From: Pseudomonas sp. RC10
Lineage (GTDB): Bacteria; Pseudomonadota; Gammaproteobacteria; Pseudomonadales; Pseudomonadaceae
Direction of reading: 5' to 3'
Assembly: GCF_038397775.1 (NCBI RefSeq)
Contig: NZ_CP151650.1
Span: forward strand, 186,001 to 250,000
Length of the DNA: 64,000 nt
A model generated the notes under the pieces. That model saw nothing but the letters and a program-made list of their open reading frames with translations, did not search any database and had not been told where the DNA came from. Position numbers and translations under genes: made by a program. The first letter of the stretch is position 1; each line of letters opens with the position of its first letter. Shown here piece by piece: positions 21,357 to 31,768 of this stretch.

Positions 21357-22127
21357 TCACGCCGGTGATTTTTCCGGTGTGGGCGCTGGCATGACAGGCG
21401 AGCCTAGCGCCTTCTGCGTGGCCTCGTTCCAGGCGGACACCCGATCATTCAGCGCGGCAATCGCCCGCGGGCCAGTGCCTTCTGCATACATCGGCTCACC
21501 AATCACTACTTCGATAGTGCCGGGCTTCTTGGCCCACCCTTCTTTTGGCCAATACCTGCCCGCGTTATGGGCGATGGGCAGGACCGGCAATTCCGCATTT
21601 ACTGCCATGGCCGAGCCGCTGCGTGAGAACTTGCCGATCTGACCGTAGGGCACCCGCGTTCCTTCCGGGAAGATCAACACCCACACGCCGTCCTTGAGCA
21701 GTTCGTCACCCTTCTTGGCCACCACCTTGAGCGCGGCCTTAGGGTTGTTACGGTCAATGGCGATAGGGCGAAGCATCGCCATCGCCCAACCGAAGAATGG
21801 CACATACAGCAGTTCACGTTTGAGGACCTGACTCAGCGGCTGGAAATGCGCCGACAGGAAGAAGGTCTCCCACGTGCTCTGGTGATTGGACACGATCACG
21901 CACGGCGTCTTTGGCACGTTTTCCTGGCCGGTGACGTTGACCTTGATGTTTAGGAACACCTTCGTCAGCCAGACCGCACAGCGACACCAATACACGTTGA
22001 TGAAGCGATAACGAACGCGGAAAGGCAGAAAAGGCGCAACGAAGAAACTCAGCGAACACCACAGCAGGGCAGTGGTGCCCAGCAGCAGGTAAAAGATGAA
22101 GATCCTGATGGCCTGCACTATCGACAT
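21357..22127 (-). CDS. plsC: 1-acyl-sn-glycerol-3-phosphate acyltransferase
   Basis: This enzyme acylates lysophosphatidic acid to phosphatidic acid at the inner membrane, the second acylation in phospholipid synthesis. The 256-residue protein has an N-terminal membrane segment (IRIFIFYLLLGTTALLW), the catalytic motif SNHQSTWETFF (an H-X4-E form of HX4D), and the substrate-binding block FPEGTRVPYGQIGKF. It corresponds to the gene next to gyrB in P. aeruginosa and to HdtS of P. fluorescens, which was also reported to be involved in making acyl-homoserine lactones. It probably forms an operon with gmhB, glyS and glyQ upstream. Confidence 0.93.
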   Translation of the reverse strand: MSIVQAIRIFIFYLLLGTTALLWCSLSFFVAPFLPFRVRYRFINVYWCRCAVWLTKVFLNIKVNVTGQENVPKTPCVIVSNHQSTWETFFLSAHFQPLSQVLKRELLYVPFFGWAMAMLRPIAIDRNNPKAALKVVAKKGDELLKDGVWVLIFPEGTRVPYGQIGKFSRSGSAMAVNAELPVLPIAHNAGRYWPKEGWAKKPGTIEVVIGEPMYAEGTGPRAIAALNDRVSAWNEATQKALGSPVMPAPTPEKSPA

Positions 22128-22183
22128 AGCTGCTTTTACCGTTACGGGCAGTGCCCGGATGGAGCGTACCGTTGGACGACCGG

Positions 22184-22735
22184 TCAGTCGTTCGTTGATG
22201 CGCTGTTGTGAATAAGTTTTGCGGCAACCGCCGCCAGATCGTCAAAAATCAACGTTCCTGCGGGCAACGGGTTGCTCCGCGTCTTGTGTCCTTTGCCGGT
22301 CATGACCAGAACAGGTTGAGAGTCGACGGCCACCGCCGCCTCCAGGTCACCCTTGCTGTCACCGACGAACCAGATTCCGCGAAGGTCCACGGCGTAATGG
22401 CTGGCAATGTTGCGCAGCATGCCCGGCTTGGGCTTGCGGCAATCGCACCCCGCGTCCGGGCCATGCGGACAATAAACGATCAGGCCGACTTCACCGCCCT
22501 GCTCCGCCACCAATGCGCGTAAACGTGCGTGCATGGCGTCCAGCGTGGCGAGGTCGTAATAACCGCGAGCAATACCGGACTGGTTGGTGGCCACGGCCAC
22601 GGTCCAGCCCGCCTTGCTCAACTGCGCGATGGCCTCGATCGAGCCGGGAATCGGAATCCACTCCTCCACCGACTTGATGTAAGCGTCGGAGTCTTCGTTG
22701 ATCACCCCGTCCCGATCGAGAATCAGCAGTTTCAA
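22184..22735 (-). CDS. gmhB: D-glycero-beta-D-manno-heptose 1,7-bisphosphate 7-phosphatase
   Basis: GmhB dephosphorylates heptose bisphosphate in the ADP-heptose pathway for the lipopolysaccharide core. The HAD nucleophile motif LLILDRDGVIN is at the very N-terminus, followed by VAVATNQSGIARGYY. The zinc-binding loop CPHGPDAGCDCRKPKPGM and FVGDSKGDLEAA come later. The best start is a TTG at 22735 (LKLLILDRDG), with CGGAG about 9 bp upstream; no in-frame ATG lies near the conserved start, and the longer frame from 22816 would overlap glyS. The 183-residue length is normal. The gene follows glyS by 16 bp. Confidence 0.93.
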   Translation of the reverse strand: MKLLILDRDGVINEDSDAYIKSVEEWIPIPGSIEAIAQLSKAGWTVAVATNQSGIARGYYDLATLDAMHARLRALVAEQGGEVGLIVYCPHGPDAGCDCRKPKPGMLRNIASHYAVDLRGIWFVGDSKGDLEAAVAVDSQPVLVMTGKGHKTRSNPLPAGTLIFDDLAAVAAKLIHNSASTND

Positions 22736-22751
22736 ATCATGCGCTCCGGCG

Positions 22752-24806
22752 TTAGCCCAACAGGGAGATGTCAGCGACGCCGAGGAACAGATTGCGCAGA
22801 CGCGCCAGCAACGCATAACGGTTGGCGCGCACGCTGGCGTCTTCGGCGTTGACCATCACGGCCTCGAAGAAGGCGTCCACCGGCTCGCGCAGTGCTGCCA
22901 GACGGGCCAGCGCTTCGTTGTACTGACGGTTGGCCGACATCGGCGCGACGGCCTGGTCTGCCTGCTGAATCGCCGAGTACAGCGAGAACTCGTTGGCGTT
23001 GTCGAAATATTTTGGCTCGACGGTCTGGGCGATGCTGCCCTCGGCCTTGCTCAAGAGATTCGAAACGCGCTTGTTCACGGCGGCCAGTGCAGCGGCTTCC
23101 GGCAATTTGCGGAACGCTTGAACGGCTTGCACGCGCTGGTCGAAGTCCAGCGCCGAACCCGGTTGCAGGGCACGGACCGACAGGTAGACCGAGACATCGA
23201 CGCCTTCGTCTTCGTAACGCGCACGCAGGCGGTCGAAGATGAACTCAAGCACTTGCTCGGCCAGGCCGGCCGGTTTGACCTTCGTGCCGAACTGAGTGAC
23301 GGCGAATTGCACGGTCTTGATCAGGTCCAGGTCCAGCTTCTTCTCGATCAGAATCCGCAGGATGCCCAGCGCGGCGCGACGCAGTGCGTATGGGTCTTTG
23401 CTACCGGTTGGCAGCATGCCGATGCCGAAGATGCCGACCAGGGTGTCGAGCTTGTCAGCGATGGCCACCGCTGCACCGGTCAGGGTGCTTGGCAACTCCG
23501 CGCCCGCGCCACGCGGCATGTACTGCTCGTTCAGCGCCAGTGCGACGTCTTCCGGCTCGCCATCGGCCAGCGCGTAGTAGTAACCCGCCACGCCCTGCAT
23601 TTCAGGGAATTCGCCGACCATCTCGGTCGCCAGGTCGCACTTCGACAGCAGACCGGCACGGCCTGCGCGCTGAGCATCGCCACCGATGCGTGGCGCGATG
23701 AACGCGGCCAGCTTCGACACGCGCTCGGCTTTGTCGAACACAGTGCCCAGCTGGGCCTGGAACACGACGTTCTGCAGGCGCTGGTTGAAGGTTTCCAGCT
23801 TCTGCTTCTTGTCCTGTTTAAAGAAGAACTCGGCGTCGGTCAGGCGGGGGCGAACGACTTTCTCGTTACCCAAGACGATCTGCGACGGGTCTTTGCTCTC
23901 GACGTTGGCGACCGTGATGAAGCGCGGCAGCAGCTTGCCTTCAGCGTCCAGCAGGCAGAAATACTTCTGGTTGTCCTGCATCGTGGTGATCAGGGCTTCT
24001 TGCGGCACTTCGAGGAAACGCTCCTCGAACGAGCACACCAGCGGCACCGGCCACTCGACCAGCGCGGTCACTTCGTCCAGCAACGCAGGCGGCACGATGG
24101 CGGTGCCTTCGTGTTGGGTCGCCAGTTCGTCGACACGCTTGCTGATCAGCGCACGACGCTCGTTGAAATCAGCCAGCACGTGAGCAGCACGCAGGTCGCT
24201 GGCGTAGTTCGCTGGCGAGGTGATGCGCACGCTTTCCGGATGATGGAAACGATGGCCACGGGATTCACGGCCAGCGGTCTGGGCGAGGATCGTGCAGTCG
24301 ATGACCTGGTCACCGAACAGCATTACCAACCATTGGGTCGGACGCACGAACTCTTCCTTGCGCGCACCCCAGCGCATGCGCTTCGGGATCGGCAGGTCGT
24401 TGAGCGAGTCTTCGATGATGGTTGGCAGCAGGCTCGCGGTCGGTTTCCCGGCAATGCTCTGGCTGTAACGCAACTTCGGGCCGCTCTGATCGATTTCGCT
24501 CAGGTCGACGCCACATTTCTTGGCGAAGCCCAGGGCTGCCTGGGTCGGGTTACCGTCGGCGTCGAACGCGGCCTGACGTGGCGGGCCGTCCAGATTGACG
24601 CTGCGGTCCGGCTGTTGGGTTGCCAGCTCGGTGATCAGCACGGCCAGACGGCGCGGCGCGGCATACACCTGCTTGGCGCTGTAGGTCAGACCAGCGGCTT
24701 GCAGGCCTTTTTCGATACCGGCCAAGAACGCGTCGGCCAGGGTGTTCAGTGCTTTGGGTGGCAGTTCTTCGGTGCCCAATTCAACCAGGAAATCTTGAGC
24801 ACTCAT
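22752..24806 (-). CDS. glyS: Glycyl-tRNA synthetase beta subunit
   Basis: This is the beta chain of the bacterial alpha2beta2 glycyl-tRNA synthetase, which contributes tRNA binding. The 684 residues show the characteristic N-terminus [15 protein letters not shown], internal [20 protein letters not shown] and [11 protein letters not shown], and a C-terminal DALR-type region. The ATG at 24806 overlaps the glyQ stop by four bases (ATGA), so the two are translationally coupled. A long antisense frame over this gene (about 750 codons) is a codon-bias shadow. Confidence 0.97.
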   Translation of the reverse strand: MSAQDFLVELGTEELPPKALNTLADAFLAGIEKGLQAAGLTYSAKQVYAAPRRLAVLITELATQQPDRSVNLDGPPRQAAFDADGNPTQAALGFAKKCGVDLSEIDQSGPKLRYSQSIAGKPTASLLPTIIEDSLNDLPIPKRMRWGARKEEFVRPTQWLVMLFGDQVIDCTILAQTAGRESRGHRFHHPESVRITSPANYASDLRAAHVLADFNERRALISKRVDELATQHEGTAIVPPALLDEVTALVEWPVPLVCSFEERFLEVPQEALITTMQDNQKYFCLLDAEGKLLPRFITVANVESKDPSQIVLGNEKVVRPRLTDAEFFFKQDKKQKLETFNQRLQNVVFQAQLGTVFDKAERVSKLAAFIAPRIGGDAQRAGRAGLLSKCDLATEMVGEFPEMQGVAGYYYALADGEPEDVALALNEQYMPRGAGAELPSTLTGAAVAIADKLDTLVGIFGIGMLPTGSKDPYALRRAALGILRILIEKKLDLDLIKTVQFAVTQFGTKVKPAGLAEQVLEFIFDRLRARYEDEGVDVSVYLSVRALQPGSALDFDQRVQAVQAFRKLPEAAALAAVNKRVSNLLSKAEGSIAQTVEPKYFDNANEFSLYSAIQQADQAVAPMSANRQYNEALARLAALREPVDAFFEAVMVNAEDASVRANRYALLARLRNLFLGVADISLLG

Positions 24807-25750
24807 TGTGCAGCCTCCAGCTTCGCCAACACTTCGTCGCGGATATCAGGTGCGGCCATCGGGAAGCCAAGCTTGGCCCGGGCCATCAGGTACGCCTGGG
24901 CGACGGAGCGGGCCAGGGTGCGTACGCGCAGGATGTATTGCTGACGCGCAGTCACGGAAATCGCGCGACGGGCATCCAGCAGGTTGAAGGTGTGCGAGGC
25001 CTTGAGGACCATTTCGTAGCTCGGCAGTGGCAGCTCGGCTTCGATCAGACGCATCGCTTCGCTTTCGTAGAAGTCGAACAGTTCGAACAGTTTGTCGACG
25101 TTGGCGTGTTCGAAGTTGTAGGTCGATTGCTCCACTTCGTTCTGGTGGAACACGTCGCCGTAGGTCACTTTGCCGAACGGGCCGTCGGTCCAGACCAGGT
25201 CGTAGACCGAATCGACACCTTGCAGGTACATCGCCAGACGCTCAAGCCCGTAGGTGATTTCGCCGGTGACCGGGTAGCACTCGATGCCGCCCACTTGCTG
25301 GAAGTAGGTGAACTGCGAGACTTCCATGCCATTGAGCCAGATTTCCCAGCCCAGGCCCCAGGCGCCCAGGGTTGGAGATTCCCAGTTGTCTTCGACGAAA
25401 CGCACGTCGTGGACCAGCGGGTCCAGGCCGACATGTTTCAGGGAGCCGAGGTACAGCTCCTGGAAGTTGTCCGGGTTGGGTTTCAGAACCACTTGGAACT
25501 GGTAGTAGTGCTGCAGGCGGTTAGGGTTCTCGCCGTAACGGCCATCGGTAGGACGACGGCTCGGTTGTACGTAGGCGGCGTTCCAGGTTTCCGGGCCGAC
25601 GGCGCGCAGAAACGTGGCGGTGTGGAAAGTGCCGGCGCCCACTTCCATATCGTAGGGCTGAAGTACCACACAACCTTGCTCAGCCCAGTATTGCTGGAGG
25701 GCGAGGATCAAGTCTTGGAAGGTACGCACGGCTGGCGTAGGCTGGCTCAC
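24803..25750 (-). CDS. glyQ: Glycyl-tRNA synthetase alpha subunit
   Basis: This is the catalytic alpha chain, a class II synthetase that activates glycine. The 315-residue length is typical. The conserved start [20 protein letters not shown] is present, followed by [20 protein letters not shown] and the C-terminal [17 protein letters not shown]. The start is a GTG at 25750 ([13 protein letters not shown]) with an AGGTG-like site upstream; the ATG at 25855 would lie beyond the divergent tag promoter. The gene heads the glyQ-glyS-gmhB-plsC group and is divergent from tag. Confidence 0.96.
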   Translation of the reverse strand: MSQPTPAVRTFQDLILALQQYWAEQGCVVLQPYDMEVGAGTFHTATFLRAVGPETWNAAYVQPSRRPTDGRYGENPNRLQHYYQFQVVLKPNPDNFQELYLGSLKHVGLDPLVHDVRFVEDNWESPTLGAWGLGWEIWLNGMEVSQFTYFQQVGGIECYPVTGEITYGLERLAMYLQGVDSVYDLVWTDGPFGKVTYGDVFHQNEVEQSTYNFEHANVDKLFELFDFYESEAMRLIEAELPLPSYEMVLKASHTFNLLDARRAISVTARQQYILRVRTLARSVAQAYLMARAKLGFPMAAPDIRDEVLAKLEAAQ

Positions 25751-25832
25751 GAAATTCACCTGTACTGGGGGGCTGCGATTTAAAGAGCGGGAGTATACCC
25801 GATTCGGCAGCGCCTCCACCCTTGGGAGCCCT

Positions 25833-26387
25833 ATGCCACGCTGCTTTTGGTGCAACGAAGAGCCAATTTATATGGACTACCACGACCAAGAGTGGGGTGT
25901 GCCGTTGCGCGACGCGCAGAAGCTGTTCGAGTTTCTATTGCTCGAAGGGTTCCAGGCCGGCCTGTCGTGGATCACCATTTTGAAGAAACGCGCCCGCTAC
26001 CGTGAAGTGATGTTCGACTTCGACGTGCGCCGGATCGCGGCCATGACTGACGCTGAAATCGAAGAATTGATGCTGGAGCCGGGCATTGTTCGCAACCGCC
26101 TCAAGCTCAACGCCGCCCGCAAGAATGCACAGGCCTGGTTGCGCCTCGAAGACCCGGCGGCGTTTGTCTGGTCGTTCGTCGGTGGTCAACCCAAGATCAA
26201 TCACTTCAAGGGCCGCAGTGAAGTTCCGGCGATCACGCCTGAGGCCGAGGCCATGAGCAAGGCGTTTAAGAAAGCCGGGTTCACGTTCGTGGGGCCGACC
26301 ATCTGTTATGCCTATATGCAGGCGACCGGAATGGTCATGGACCACACGACCGATTGTGATCGGTATGCCGAGTTGGCGAACGCGTGA
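25833..26387 (+). CDS. tag: DNA-3-methyladenine glycosylase I
   Basis: This base-excision enzyme removes 3-methyladenine. The 184 residues begin [20 protein letters not shown], with the zinc-binding C4 and H17. The family signature [20 protein letters not shown] follows, and the zinc site is completed by DHTTDCDRY near the C-terminus. The gene is divergent from glyQ with 82 bp between starts and is followed by a REP palindrome. Confidence 0.96.
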   Translation: MPRCFWCNEEPIYMDYHDQEWGVPLRDAQKLFEFLLLEGFQAGLSWITILKKRARYREVMFDFDVRRIAAMTDAEIEELMLEPGIVRNRLKLNAARKNAQAWLRLEDPAAFVWSFVGGQPKINHFKGRSEVPAITPEAEAMSKAFKKAGFTFVGPTICYAYMQATGMVMDHTTDCDRYAELANA

Positions 26388-26399
26388 GAGATGAACATC

Positions 26400-26490
26400 T
26401 GTGGGAGCGAATTCATTCGCGATTGGCCGGTACAGTCGATCCATTTCTGTCGTTTGTACCGACGCCTCGCGAATGAATTCGCTCCCTCAG
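26400..26490. repeat. REP-like palindrome doublet, family A
   Basis: The arms TGTGGGAGCGAATTCATTCG and a complement ending CGAATGAATTCGCTCC are separated by about 45 bp. It lies between tag and htrB. Confidence 0.9.
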
Positions 26491-26587
26491 GGGATATTCA
26501 TTCAGCTCAGCGGGCGACAGTGCATCGTTGTGCGAACGCTTGTGCTGAATGGTTACAATGCCCGCCTCATCGATTCAGGAGTGATCT

Positions 26588-27475
26588 GTGGATAAGTTCA
26601 AAGGCGCCATGATGGTCGGGGCGTTGCGATTGTTTGCATTGTTGCCTTGGCGCGCCGTGCAATGGGTGGGCACCGGCATTGGTTGGTTGATGTGGAAGCT
26701 GCCCAATCGCTCTCGCGAAGTCGCGCGGATCAACCTTTCCAAGTGTTTTCCCGAGCTGAGTCCAAGCGAGCTTGAGGCGTTGGTCGGTCGCAGCCTGATG
26801 GACATCGGCAAGACCCTGACCGAAAGCGCCTGCGCCTGGATCTGGCCTGCGCAAAAATCGATCAATCTGGTGCGTGAAGTCGAAGGGCTACAGGTGCTGA
26901 AGGACGCGCTGGCCTCCGGCAAAGGCGTGGTCGGCATCACCAGCCACCTCGGCAACTGGGAAGTGCTTAACCACTTCTATTGCAGCCAGTGCAAACCGAT
27001 CATTTTCTATCGCCCGCCAAAGCTCAAGGCGGTGGATGAACTGCTGCGCAAACAGCGCGTGCAACTGGGTAACCGCGTCGCGGCATCGACCAAGGAAGGC
27101 ATTCTCAGCGTCATCAAAGAGGTGCGCAAAGGTGGCTCGGTGGGCATTCCGGCTGACCCGGAGCCAGCAGAGTCGGCGGGTGTCTTCGTGCCGTTCTGTG
27201 GGACGGTGGCGCTGACCAGCAAATTCGTGCCGAACATGTTGGCCGGTGGCAAAGCCGTCGGTGTGTTCCTGCACGCGATGCGCCTTGAGGATGGCTCAGG
27301 CTACAAGGTGGTCCTGGAGGCCGCGCCGGACGACATGTACAGCACCGACACCGAAACCTCGGCGGCGGCGATGAGCAAGGTTGTGGAGAAATATGTGCGG
27401 GCGTATCCGAGCCAGTACATGTGGACGATGAAGCGCTTCAAGAAACGACCCGAGGGCGAGAAGCGCTGGTATTGA
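26588..27475 (+). CDS. htrB: Lipid A biosynthesis lauroyl acyltransferase (HtrB/LpxL family)
   Basis: This inner-membrane enzyme adds a secondary acyl chain (laurate-type) to lipid A. The 295 residues have an N-terminal hydrophobic anchor (LRLFALLPWRAVQWVGTGIGW) and the catalytic motif SHLGNWE (HX4E). Later conserved blocks are FYRPPKLKAVDELL and IPADPEPAESAGVFVPF. The start is GTG 26588 (MDKFKGAMMVG) with AGGAG upstream. It occupies the place of PA0011 after tag in P. aeruginosa. Confidence 0.93.
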   Translation: MDKFKGAMMVGALRLFALLPWRAVQWVGTGIGWLMWKLPNRSREVARINLSKCFPELSPSELEALVGRSLMDIGKTLTESACAWIWPAQKSINLVREVEGLQVLKDALASGKGVVGITSHLGNWEVLNHFYCSQCKPIIFYRPPKLKAVDELLRKQRVQLGNRVAASTKEGILSVIKEVRKGGSVGIPADPEPAESAGVFVPFCGTVALTSKFVPNMLAGGKAVGVFLHAMRLEDGSGYKVVLEAAPDDMYSTDTETSAAAMSKVVEKYVRAYPSQYMWTMKRFKKRPEGEKRWY

Positions 27476-27487
27476 GCCAGGGCAACC

Positions 27488-27582
27488 CCCTGTAGGAGTG
27501 AGCTTGCTCGCGATCACGCAATGACTGTCATACATGCTCTGACTGACACACTGCTATCGCGAGCAAGCTCACTCCTACAGGG
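27488..27582. repeat. REP-like palindrome doublet, family B
   Basis: The arms CCCTGTAGGAGTGAGCTTGC and a complement ending CTCACTCCTACAGGG are separated by about 45 bp. It sits between the convergent htrB and TPR genes. Confidence 0.9.
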
Positions 27583-27606
27583 ATCACATTTCAATATGGG
27601 ATGGCG

Positions 27607-27918
27607 TTACGCCTTGCGATCCAGCTTTTTGAGAAACACCGTCATTTCCTTCTCGGCCTGCTTGTCACCATGGCCGACCGCGGCTTGAATCCCCTGCTCC
27701 CACGCCTGACGAGCCTTCGCCTTATCCCCTGAAGCGAGCCAGGCCTTGCCGAGCAGCTTCCACGCCGCCGAGTATTTCGGGTCGAATTCGACACAGCGCT
27801 GCAAATGCTCCGCTGCCTTGGCATGATCCCCGGCATCGAGATAGCCCTTGCCCAGACCGAAGCGCAGCAAGGCGTTGTCCATGCCCTTGGCGAGCATCTT
27901 TTCCAATGATTCGAGCAC
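27607..27918 (-). CDS. Small tetratricopeptide-repeat protein
   Basis: This 103-residue soluble protein is made almost wholly of two or three TPR units: ALLRFGLGKGYLDAGDHAKA, QRCVEFDPKYSAAWKLLGKA and WLASGDKAKARQAWEQGIQA. TPRs mediate protein-protein contacts; the partner is unknown. The start is a GTG at 27918 with GGAGGGG upstream. It lies 13 bp after trkA and probably shares its transcript. A similar small gene is found next to trkA in other pseudomonads. Confidence 0.85.
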   Translation of the reverse strand: MLESLEKMLAKGMDNALLRFGLGKGYLDAGDHAKAAEHLQRCVEFDPKYSAAWKLLGKAWLASGDKAKARQAWEQGIQAAVGHGDKQAEKEMTVFLKKLDRKA

Positions 27919-27931
27919 GCGGACCCCTCCT

Positions 27932-29305
27932 TTAGAAAAAGCTCAATCCGACCTGAAACAGCCGTTCCACGTCGCGGATATGCTTTTTATCCACAAGGAA
28001 CATGATCACGTGGTCGCCGGATTCGATGACCGTGCTGTCGTGAGCGATCAGCACTTTGTCCGCACGCGTGATCGCGCCAATGGTGGTACCGGGCGGCAGG
28101 TTGATGTGCATGATGGCCTTGCCGATCACCTTGCTCGACTTGGCATCGCCGTGGGCCACGATCTCGATGGCTTCCGCCGCGCCCCGCCGCAATGAATGCA
28201 CGCTCACGATATCGCCGCGCCGCACGTGGGCCAGCAACGTGCCGATGGTCGCCAACTGCGGGCTGACGGCAATGTCGATCTCGCCGCCCTGCACCAGGTC
28301 CACATACGCCGTGTTGTTGATGATGGTCATGACCTTTTTCGCCCCCAGCCGCTTGGCCAGCAGCGAGGACATGATGTTGGCCTCATCGTCGTTGGTCAGC
28401 GCGAGGAACAGGTCAGCGTTGTCGATGTTCTCTTCCATCAGCAGGTCGCGGTCCGAAGAGCTGCCTTGCAGGATCACCGTGTTATCGAGGGTGTCCGACA
28501 GGTAGCGGCAACGCGCCGGGTTCATCTCGATGATCTTCACCTGGTAACGGTTTTCGATGGCCTCGGCCAGTCGCTCGCCAATCTGCCCGCCCCCGGCGAT
28601 GACAATGCGCTTGTAACTGACGTCCAGCTTGCGCATTTCGCCCATCACCGCACGAATGTCCGCCTTGGCGGCGATGAAGAAGACTTCATCGTCAGCCTCG
28701 ATCACCGTATCGCCTTGAGGAATGATCGGACGATCACGACGGAAGATGGCTGCGACGCGTGTATCGACTTCCGGCATGTGGGCGCGTAACTGGCGCAGTT
28801 GCTGACCCACTAATGGACCGCCGTAATAGGCTTTCACGGCCACCAGCTGCACCTTGCCGTCCGCGAAGTCGATGACTTGCAGCGCGCTCGGGTATTCGAT
28901 CAGGCGCTTGATGTAGTTGGTGACGACCTGTTCGGGACTGATCAACACGTCCACCGGAATGGCATCGTTGTCGAACAGACCCGAGCGGGTCAGGTACGCC
29001 GACTCGCGCACACGGGCGATCTTGGTCGGGGTATGAAAGAGGGTGTAGGCGACCTGGCAGGCGACCATATTGGTTTCGTCGCTGCTGGTCACGGCGACCA
29101 GCATGTCGGCGTCGTCTGCCCCGGCCTGGCGCAGTACGGTAGGGAACGAGCCGCGGCCCTGAATCGTGCGAATGTCCAGACGGTCGCCCAGCGCTCGCAG
29201 GCGATCCGGGTCGGTGTCCACGACGGTGATGTCATTGGCCTCGCTGGCCAGATGCTCCGCCAGCGTGCCGCCCACCTGGCCCGCACCGAGAATGATGATC
29301 TTCAA
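27932..29305 (-). CDS. trkA: Trk potassium uptake regulatory subunit TrkA
   Basis: TrkA is the cytoplasmic NAD(H)-binding gating ring of the TrkH/TrkG K+ uptake channel. The 457-residue protein has the duplicated RCK structure: the first Rossmann motif is [19 protein letters not shown] and the second is [18 protein letters not shown]; each is followed by a TrkA-C domain. The start is a TTG at 29305 with AAGGAGA seven bases upstream, giving exactly the conserved N-terminus. No trkH gene is nearby, as is usual. Confidence 0.96.
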   Translation of the reverse strand: MKIIILGAGQVGGTLAEHLASEANDITVVDTDPDRLRALGDRLDIRTIQGRGSFPTVLRQAGADDADMLVAVTSSDETNMVACQVAYTLFHTPTKIARVRESAYLTRSGLFDNDAIPVDVLISPEQVVTNYIKRLIEYPSALQVIDFADGKVQLVAVKAYYGGPLVGQQLRQLRAHMPEVDTRVAAIFRRDRPIIPQGDTVIEADDEVFFIAAKADIRAVMGEMRKLDVSYKRIVIAGGGQIGERLAEAIENRYQVKIIEMNPARCRYLSDTLDNTVILQGSSSDRDLLMEENIDNADLFLALTNDDEANIMSSLLAKRLGAKKVMTIINNTAYVDLVQGGEIDIAVSPQLATIGTLLAHVRRGDIVSVHSLRRGAAEAIEIVAHGDAKSSKVIGKAIMHINLPPGTTIGAITRADKVLIAHDSTVIESGDHVIMFLVDKKHIRDVERLFQVGLSFF

Positions 29306-29334
29306 TCAGCCTCTCCTTAGGAATTCTGCACAAT

Positions 29335-29427
29335 CCTGTGGGAGTGAGCTTGCTCGCGATAACGGTAGGCCTGTCACAGATTTGTCGCCTGACACACCGC
29401 TATCGCGAGCAAGCTCACTCCTACAGG
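29335..29427. repeat. REP-like palindrome doublet, family B
   Basis: The arms CCTGTGGGAGTGAGCTTGCT and a complement ending CTCACTCCTACAGG are separated by about 45 bp. It sits between rsmB and trkA. Confidence 0.9.
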
Positions 29428-29434
29428 TCTTATA

Positions 29435-30754
29435 TCAACCCGCAGAAATCTTGATCAACTTCGCGTAATAAAACCCGTCATGCCCGCCCTCCTGCGCCAA
29501 CAACTGCCGACCGTGCGGCTGTTTCAGCCCCGGCGGCGGGTTGCCTTGCTGACCGGCGATGTCCAGCTCTCGCGCACCGGGTGTGCGGGCGAGGAAAGCG
29601 TCGATCACTTCAGTGTTTTCAGTGGGCAGCGTCGAACAAGTCGCGTACAGCAAGATCCCGCCCACTTGCAGCGTCGGCCACAGCGCGTCGAGCAGTTCAC
29701 CTTGCAGGGTCGCCAAGGCGGGAATGTCATCGGCCTGACGGGTCAGCTTGATGTCCGGGTGACGACGGATCACACCGGTCGCCGAACACGGCGCATCGAG
29801 CAGGATGCGCTGGAACGGCTTGCCGTCCCACCATTGATCGGTGGCGCGGGCGTCGGCGGCGATCAGTTCGGCGCTCAGCCCGAGACGGTCGAGGTTCTCT
29901 TTCACACGCACCATGCGCTTGGCTTCAAGGTCCACCGCGACGACGCCGGACAAGCCCGGTTGCACTTCCAGCAGATGGCAGGTCTTGCCCCCCGGCGCGC
30001 AGCACGCGTCGAGCACGCGCTGACCCGGCGCCAGCTCCAGCAGGTCGGCGGCCAGTTGCGCGGCCTCGTCCTGAACGCTGATCCAACCCTCGGCGAAGCC
30101 CGGCAGCGAGCGGACGTCGCCGGGTTCGGTCAGCACGATGCCGTCCTGGCTGAACGCGCTGGCATTCGCGGCAATGCCTGCGTCTTGCAGCAGCTGCAGG
30201 TATTGCTCGCGGGTTTTGTGGCGGCGATTGACCCGCAGAATCATCGGCGGGTGCGCGTTGTTCGCGGCGCAGATGGCTTCCCAATGCTCGGGCCATGCAG
30301 CCTTCAAGGCTTTTTGCAGCCAGCGCGGGTGAGCAGTGCGGACTACCGGGTCATGTTCCAGCTCCAGCAACAGCGCTTCGCCTTCACGCTGAGCGCGGCG
30401 CAGCACGGCATTGAGCAAGGCTTTTGCCCACGGCTTCTTCAGTTTGTCAGCGCAGCCGACCGTCTCGCCAATGGCAGCGTGAGCGGGAATACGCGAATAA
30501 AACAGCTGATAGAGGCCCAGGAGCAGCAGCGCCTGAACGTCGTTGTCGGCGGCCTTGAAGGGCTTTTGCAGCAGCTTGGCGGCGAGCGCCGAAAGACGAG
30601 GCTCCCAACGCGCCGTGCCAAACGCCAGGTCTTGCGTCAGGCCGCGATCACGATCATCCACCTTGTCGAGTTGCGTGGGCAACGAGCTGTTCAGCGAAGC
30701 CTTGCCACTGAGCACGGCAGCCAAAGCCTTGGCGGCGGCCAGACGCGGGTTCAT
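29435..30754 (-). CDS. rsmB: 16S rRNA (cytosine-967-C5)-methyltransferase
   Basis: RsmB (also Sun/Fmu) methylates C967 of 16S rRNA. The 439 residues comprise an N-terminal NusB-like RNA-binding domain ([18 protein letters not shown]) and a C-terminal SAM methyltransferase. The SAM motif [15 protein letters not shown] is present, as are both catalytic cysteines, in [10 protein letters not shown] and [11 protein letters not shown]. The ATG at 30754 overlaps the fmt stop by four bases (ATGA), so it is coupled to fmt. Confidence 0.96.
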   Translation of the reverse strand: MNPRLAAAKALAAVLSGKASLNSSLPTQLDKVDDRDRGLTQDLAFGTARWEPRLSALAAKLLQKPFKAADNDVQALLLLGLYQLFYSRIPAHAAIGETVGCADKLKKPWAKALLNAVLRRAQREGEALLLELEHDPVVRTAHPRWLQKALKAAWPEHWEAICAANNAHPPMILRVNRRHKTREQYLQLLQDAGIAANASAFSQDGIVLTEPGDVRSLPGFAEGWISVQDEAAQLAADLLELAPGQRVLDACCAPGGKTCHLLEVQPGLSGVVAVDLEAKRMVRVKENLDRLGLSAELIAADARATDQWWDGKPFQRILLDAPCSATGVIRRHPDIKLTRQADDIPALATLQGELLDALWPTLQVGGILLYATCSTLPTENTEVIDAFLARTPGARELDIAGQQGNPPPGLKQPHGRQLLAQEGGHDGFYYAKLIKISAG

Positions 30755-31710
30755 GACGCGTCAGCCGAGAGACCCAAAACGGTCCCGGTCGCGAATTTCT
30801 CACGGCGGCTGTTGAACAGGTCGGCGAACCCCAGCGGTTTACCGCCCGGCAGTTGCAGGCGGGTGAGGCGAAGGGCCTGTTGCCCACAGGCGACGATCAG
30901 GCCGTCTTTGCTGGCGCTCAGGACCGTACCCGGCTCGCCCTGCCCTTCAGCGACCTGCGCGCCCAGCACTTTCAAGGCTTCGCCGTTGAGCGTGCTGTGG
31001 CAGATCGGCCACGGGTTGAAGGCCCGCACCAGTCGCTCCAGCTCATCAGCCGGACGCGACCAGTCGATGCGCGCTTCATCTTTATTCAGTTTGTGAGCGT
31101 AAGTTGCGAGGCTGTCATCCTGCACTTCGCCCACCAGCGTGCCTTCCGCCAGACCGGCAATGGCCTGCACCACGGCAGGCGGGCCAAGTTCCGCCAAGCG
31201 ATCATGCAACGTGCCGCCGGTGTCTTCGCCCGTGATTGGCGTGACGACCTTGAGCAGCATCGGGCCGGTGTCCAGCCCTGCCTCCATACGCATCACGGTC
31301 ACGCCACTTTCGGCGTCGCCCGCTTCCACGGCGCGCTGAATTGGCGCCGCACCGCGCCAGCGAGGCAGCAGCGAAGCGTGGCTGTTGATGCAACCGAGCC
31401 GTGGAATGTCGAGGACCACTTGCGGCAGGATCAGGCCGTAGGCGACGACAACCAGCAGATCCGGCTTGAGCGCGGCCAGTTCGGCCTGGGCTTCGGGGGC
31501 ACGGAGGGTCGGCGGTTGAAAAACGGGAATGGCGTGTTGCAGAGCAAGTTGCTTGACCGGGCTTGGCATCAGCTTTTGGCCGCGACCCGCCGGGCGATCA
31601 GGCTGGGTGTAAACCGCGATCACGTCGTAAGGGCTGTCGAGCAGGGCTTTGAGGTGTTCGGCGGCGAATTCCGGGGTGCCGGCGAAGACGATGCGCAATG
31701 GCTCAGTCAT
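30751..31710 (-). CDS. fmt: Methionyl-tRNA formyltransferase
   Basis: Fmt formylates initiator Met-tRNA using 10-formyl-tetrahydrofolate. The 319-residue protein starts [20 protein letters not shown], with formyl-transferase motifs [29 protein letters not shown] (catalytic N and H) and [12 protein letters not shown] (catalytic D), then a C-terminal OB-like tRNA-binding domain. Start 31710 follows GAGAAG; the longer frame reaches into the def-fmt terminator. It lies downstream of def, but a hairpin terminator separates them. Confidence 0.97.
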   Translation of the reverse strand: MTEPLRIVFAGTPEFAAEHLKALLDSPYDVIAVYTQPDRPAGRGQKLMPSPVKQLALQHAIPVFQPPTLRAPEAQAELAALKPDLLVVVAYGLILPQVVLDIPRLGCINSHASLLPRWRGAAPIQRAVEAGDAESGVTVMRMEAGLDTGPMLLKVVTPITGEDTGGTLHDRLAELGPPAVVQAIAGLAEGTLVGEVQDDSLATYAHKLNKDEARIDWSRPADELERLVRAFNPWPICHSTLNGEALKVLGAQVAEGQGEPGTVLSASKDGLIVACGQQALRLTRLQLPGGKPLGFADLFNSRREKFATGTVLGLSADAS

Positions 31711-31723
31711 GGGCTTCTCGTTG

Positions 31724-31758
31724 TGTAAAAAAGAAAAGGCCTCAGCAAGAGGCCTTTT
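31724..31758 (-). terminator. Hairpin terminator between def and fmt
   Basis: The arms AAGGCCTC and GAGGCCTT form an 8-bp perfect stem with a 5-nt loop. On the minus strand it is followed by a T-rich tract (TTCTTTTTT). It lies after the def stop and just ahead of the fmt start. Confidence 0.8.
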
Positions 31759-31768
31759 GGGTGAGGGA

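Noticed and set aside
22698..24944. A 748-codon open frame antisense to glyS
   Set aside because: glyS is conserved and complete on the other strand; the antisense product has no recognisable domain.
29480..31096. A 538-codon open frame antisense to rsmB and fmt
   Set aside because: It spans two conserved genes and their overlap; a codon-bias shadow.
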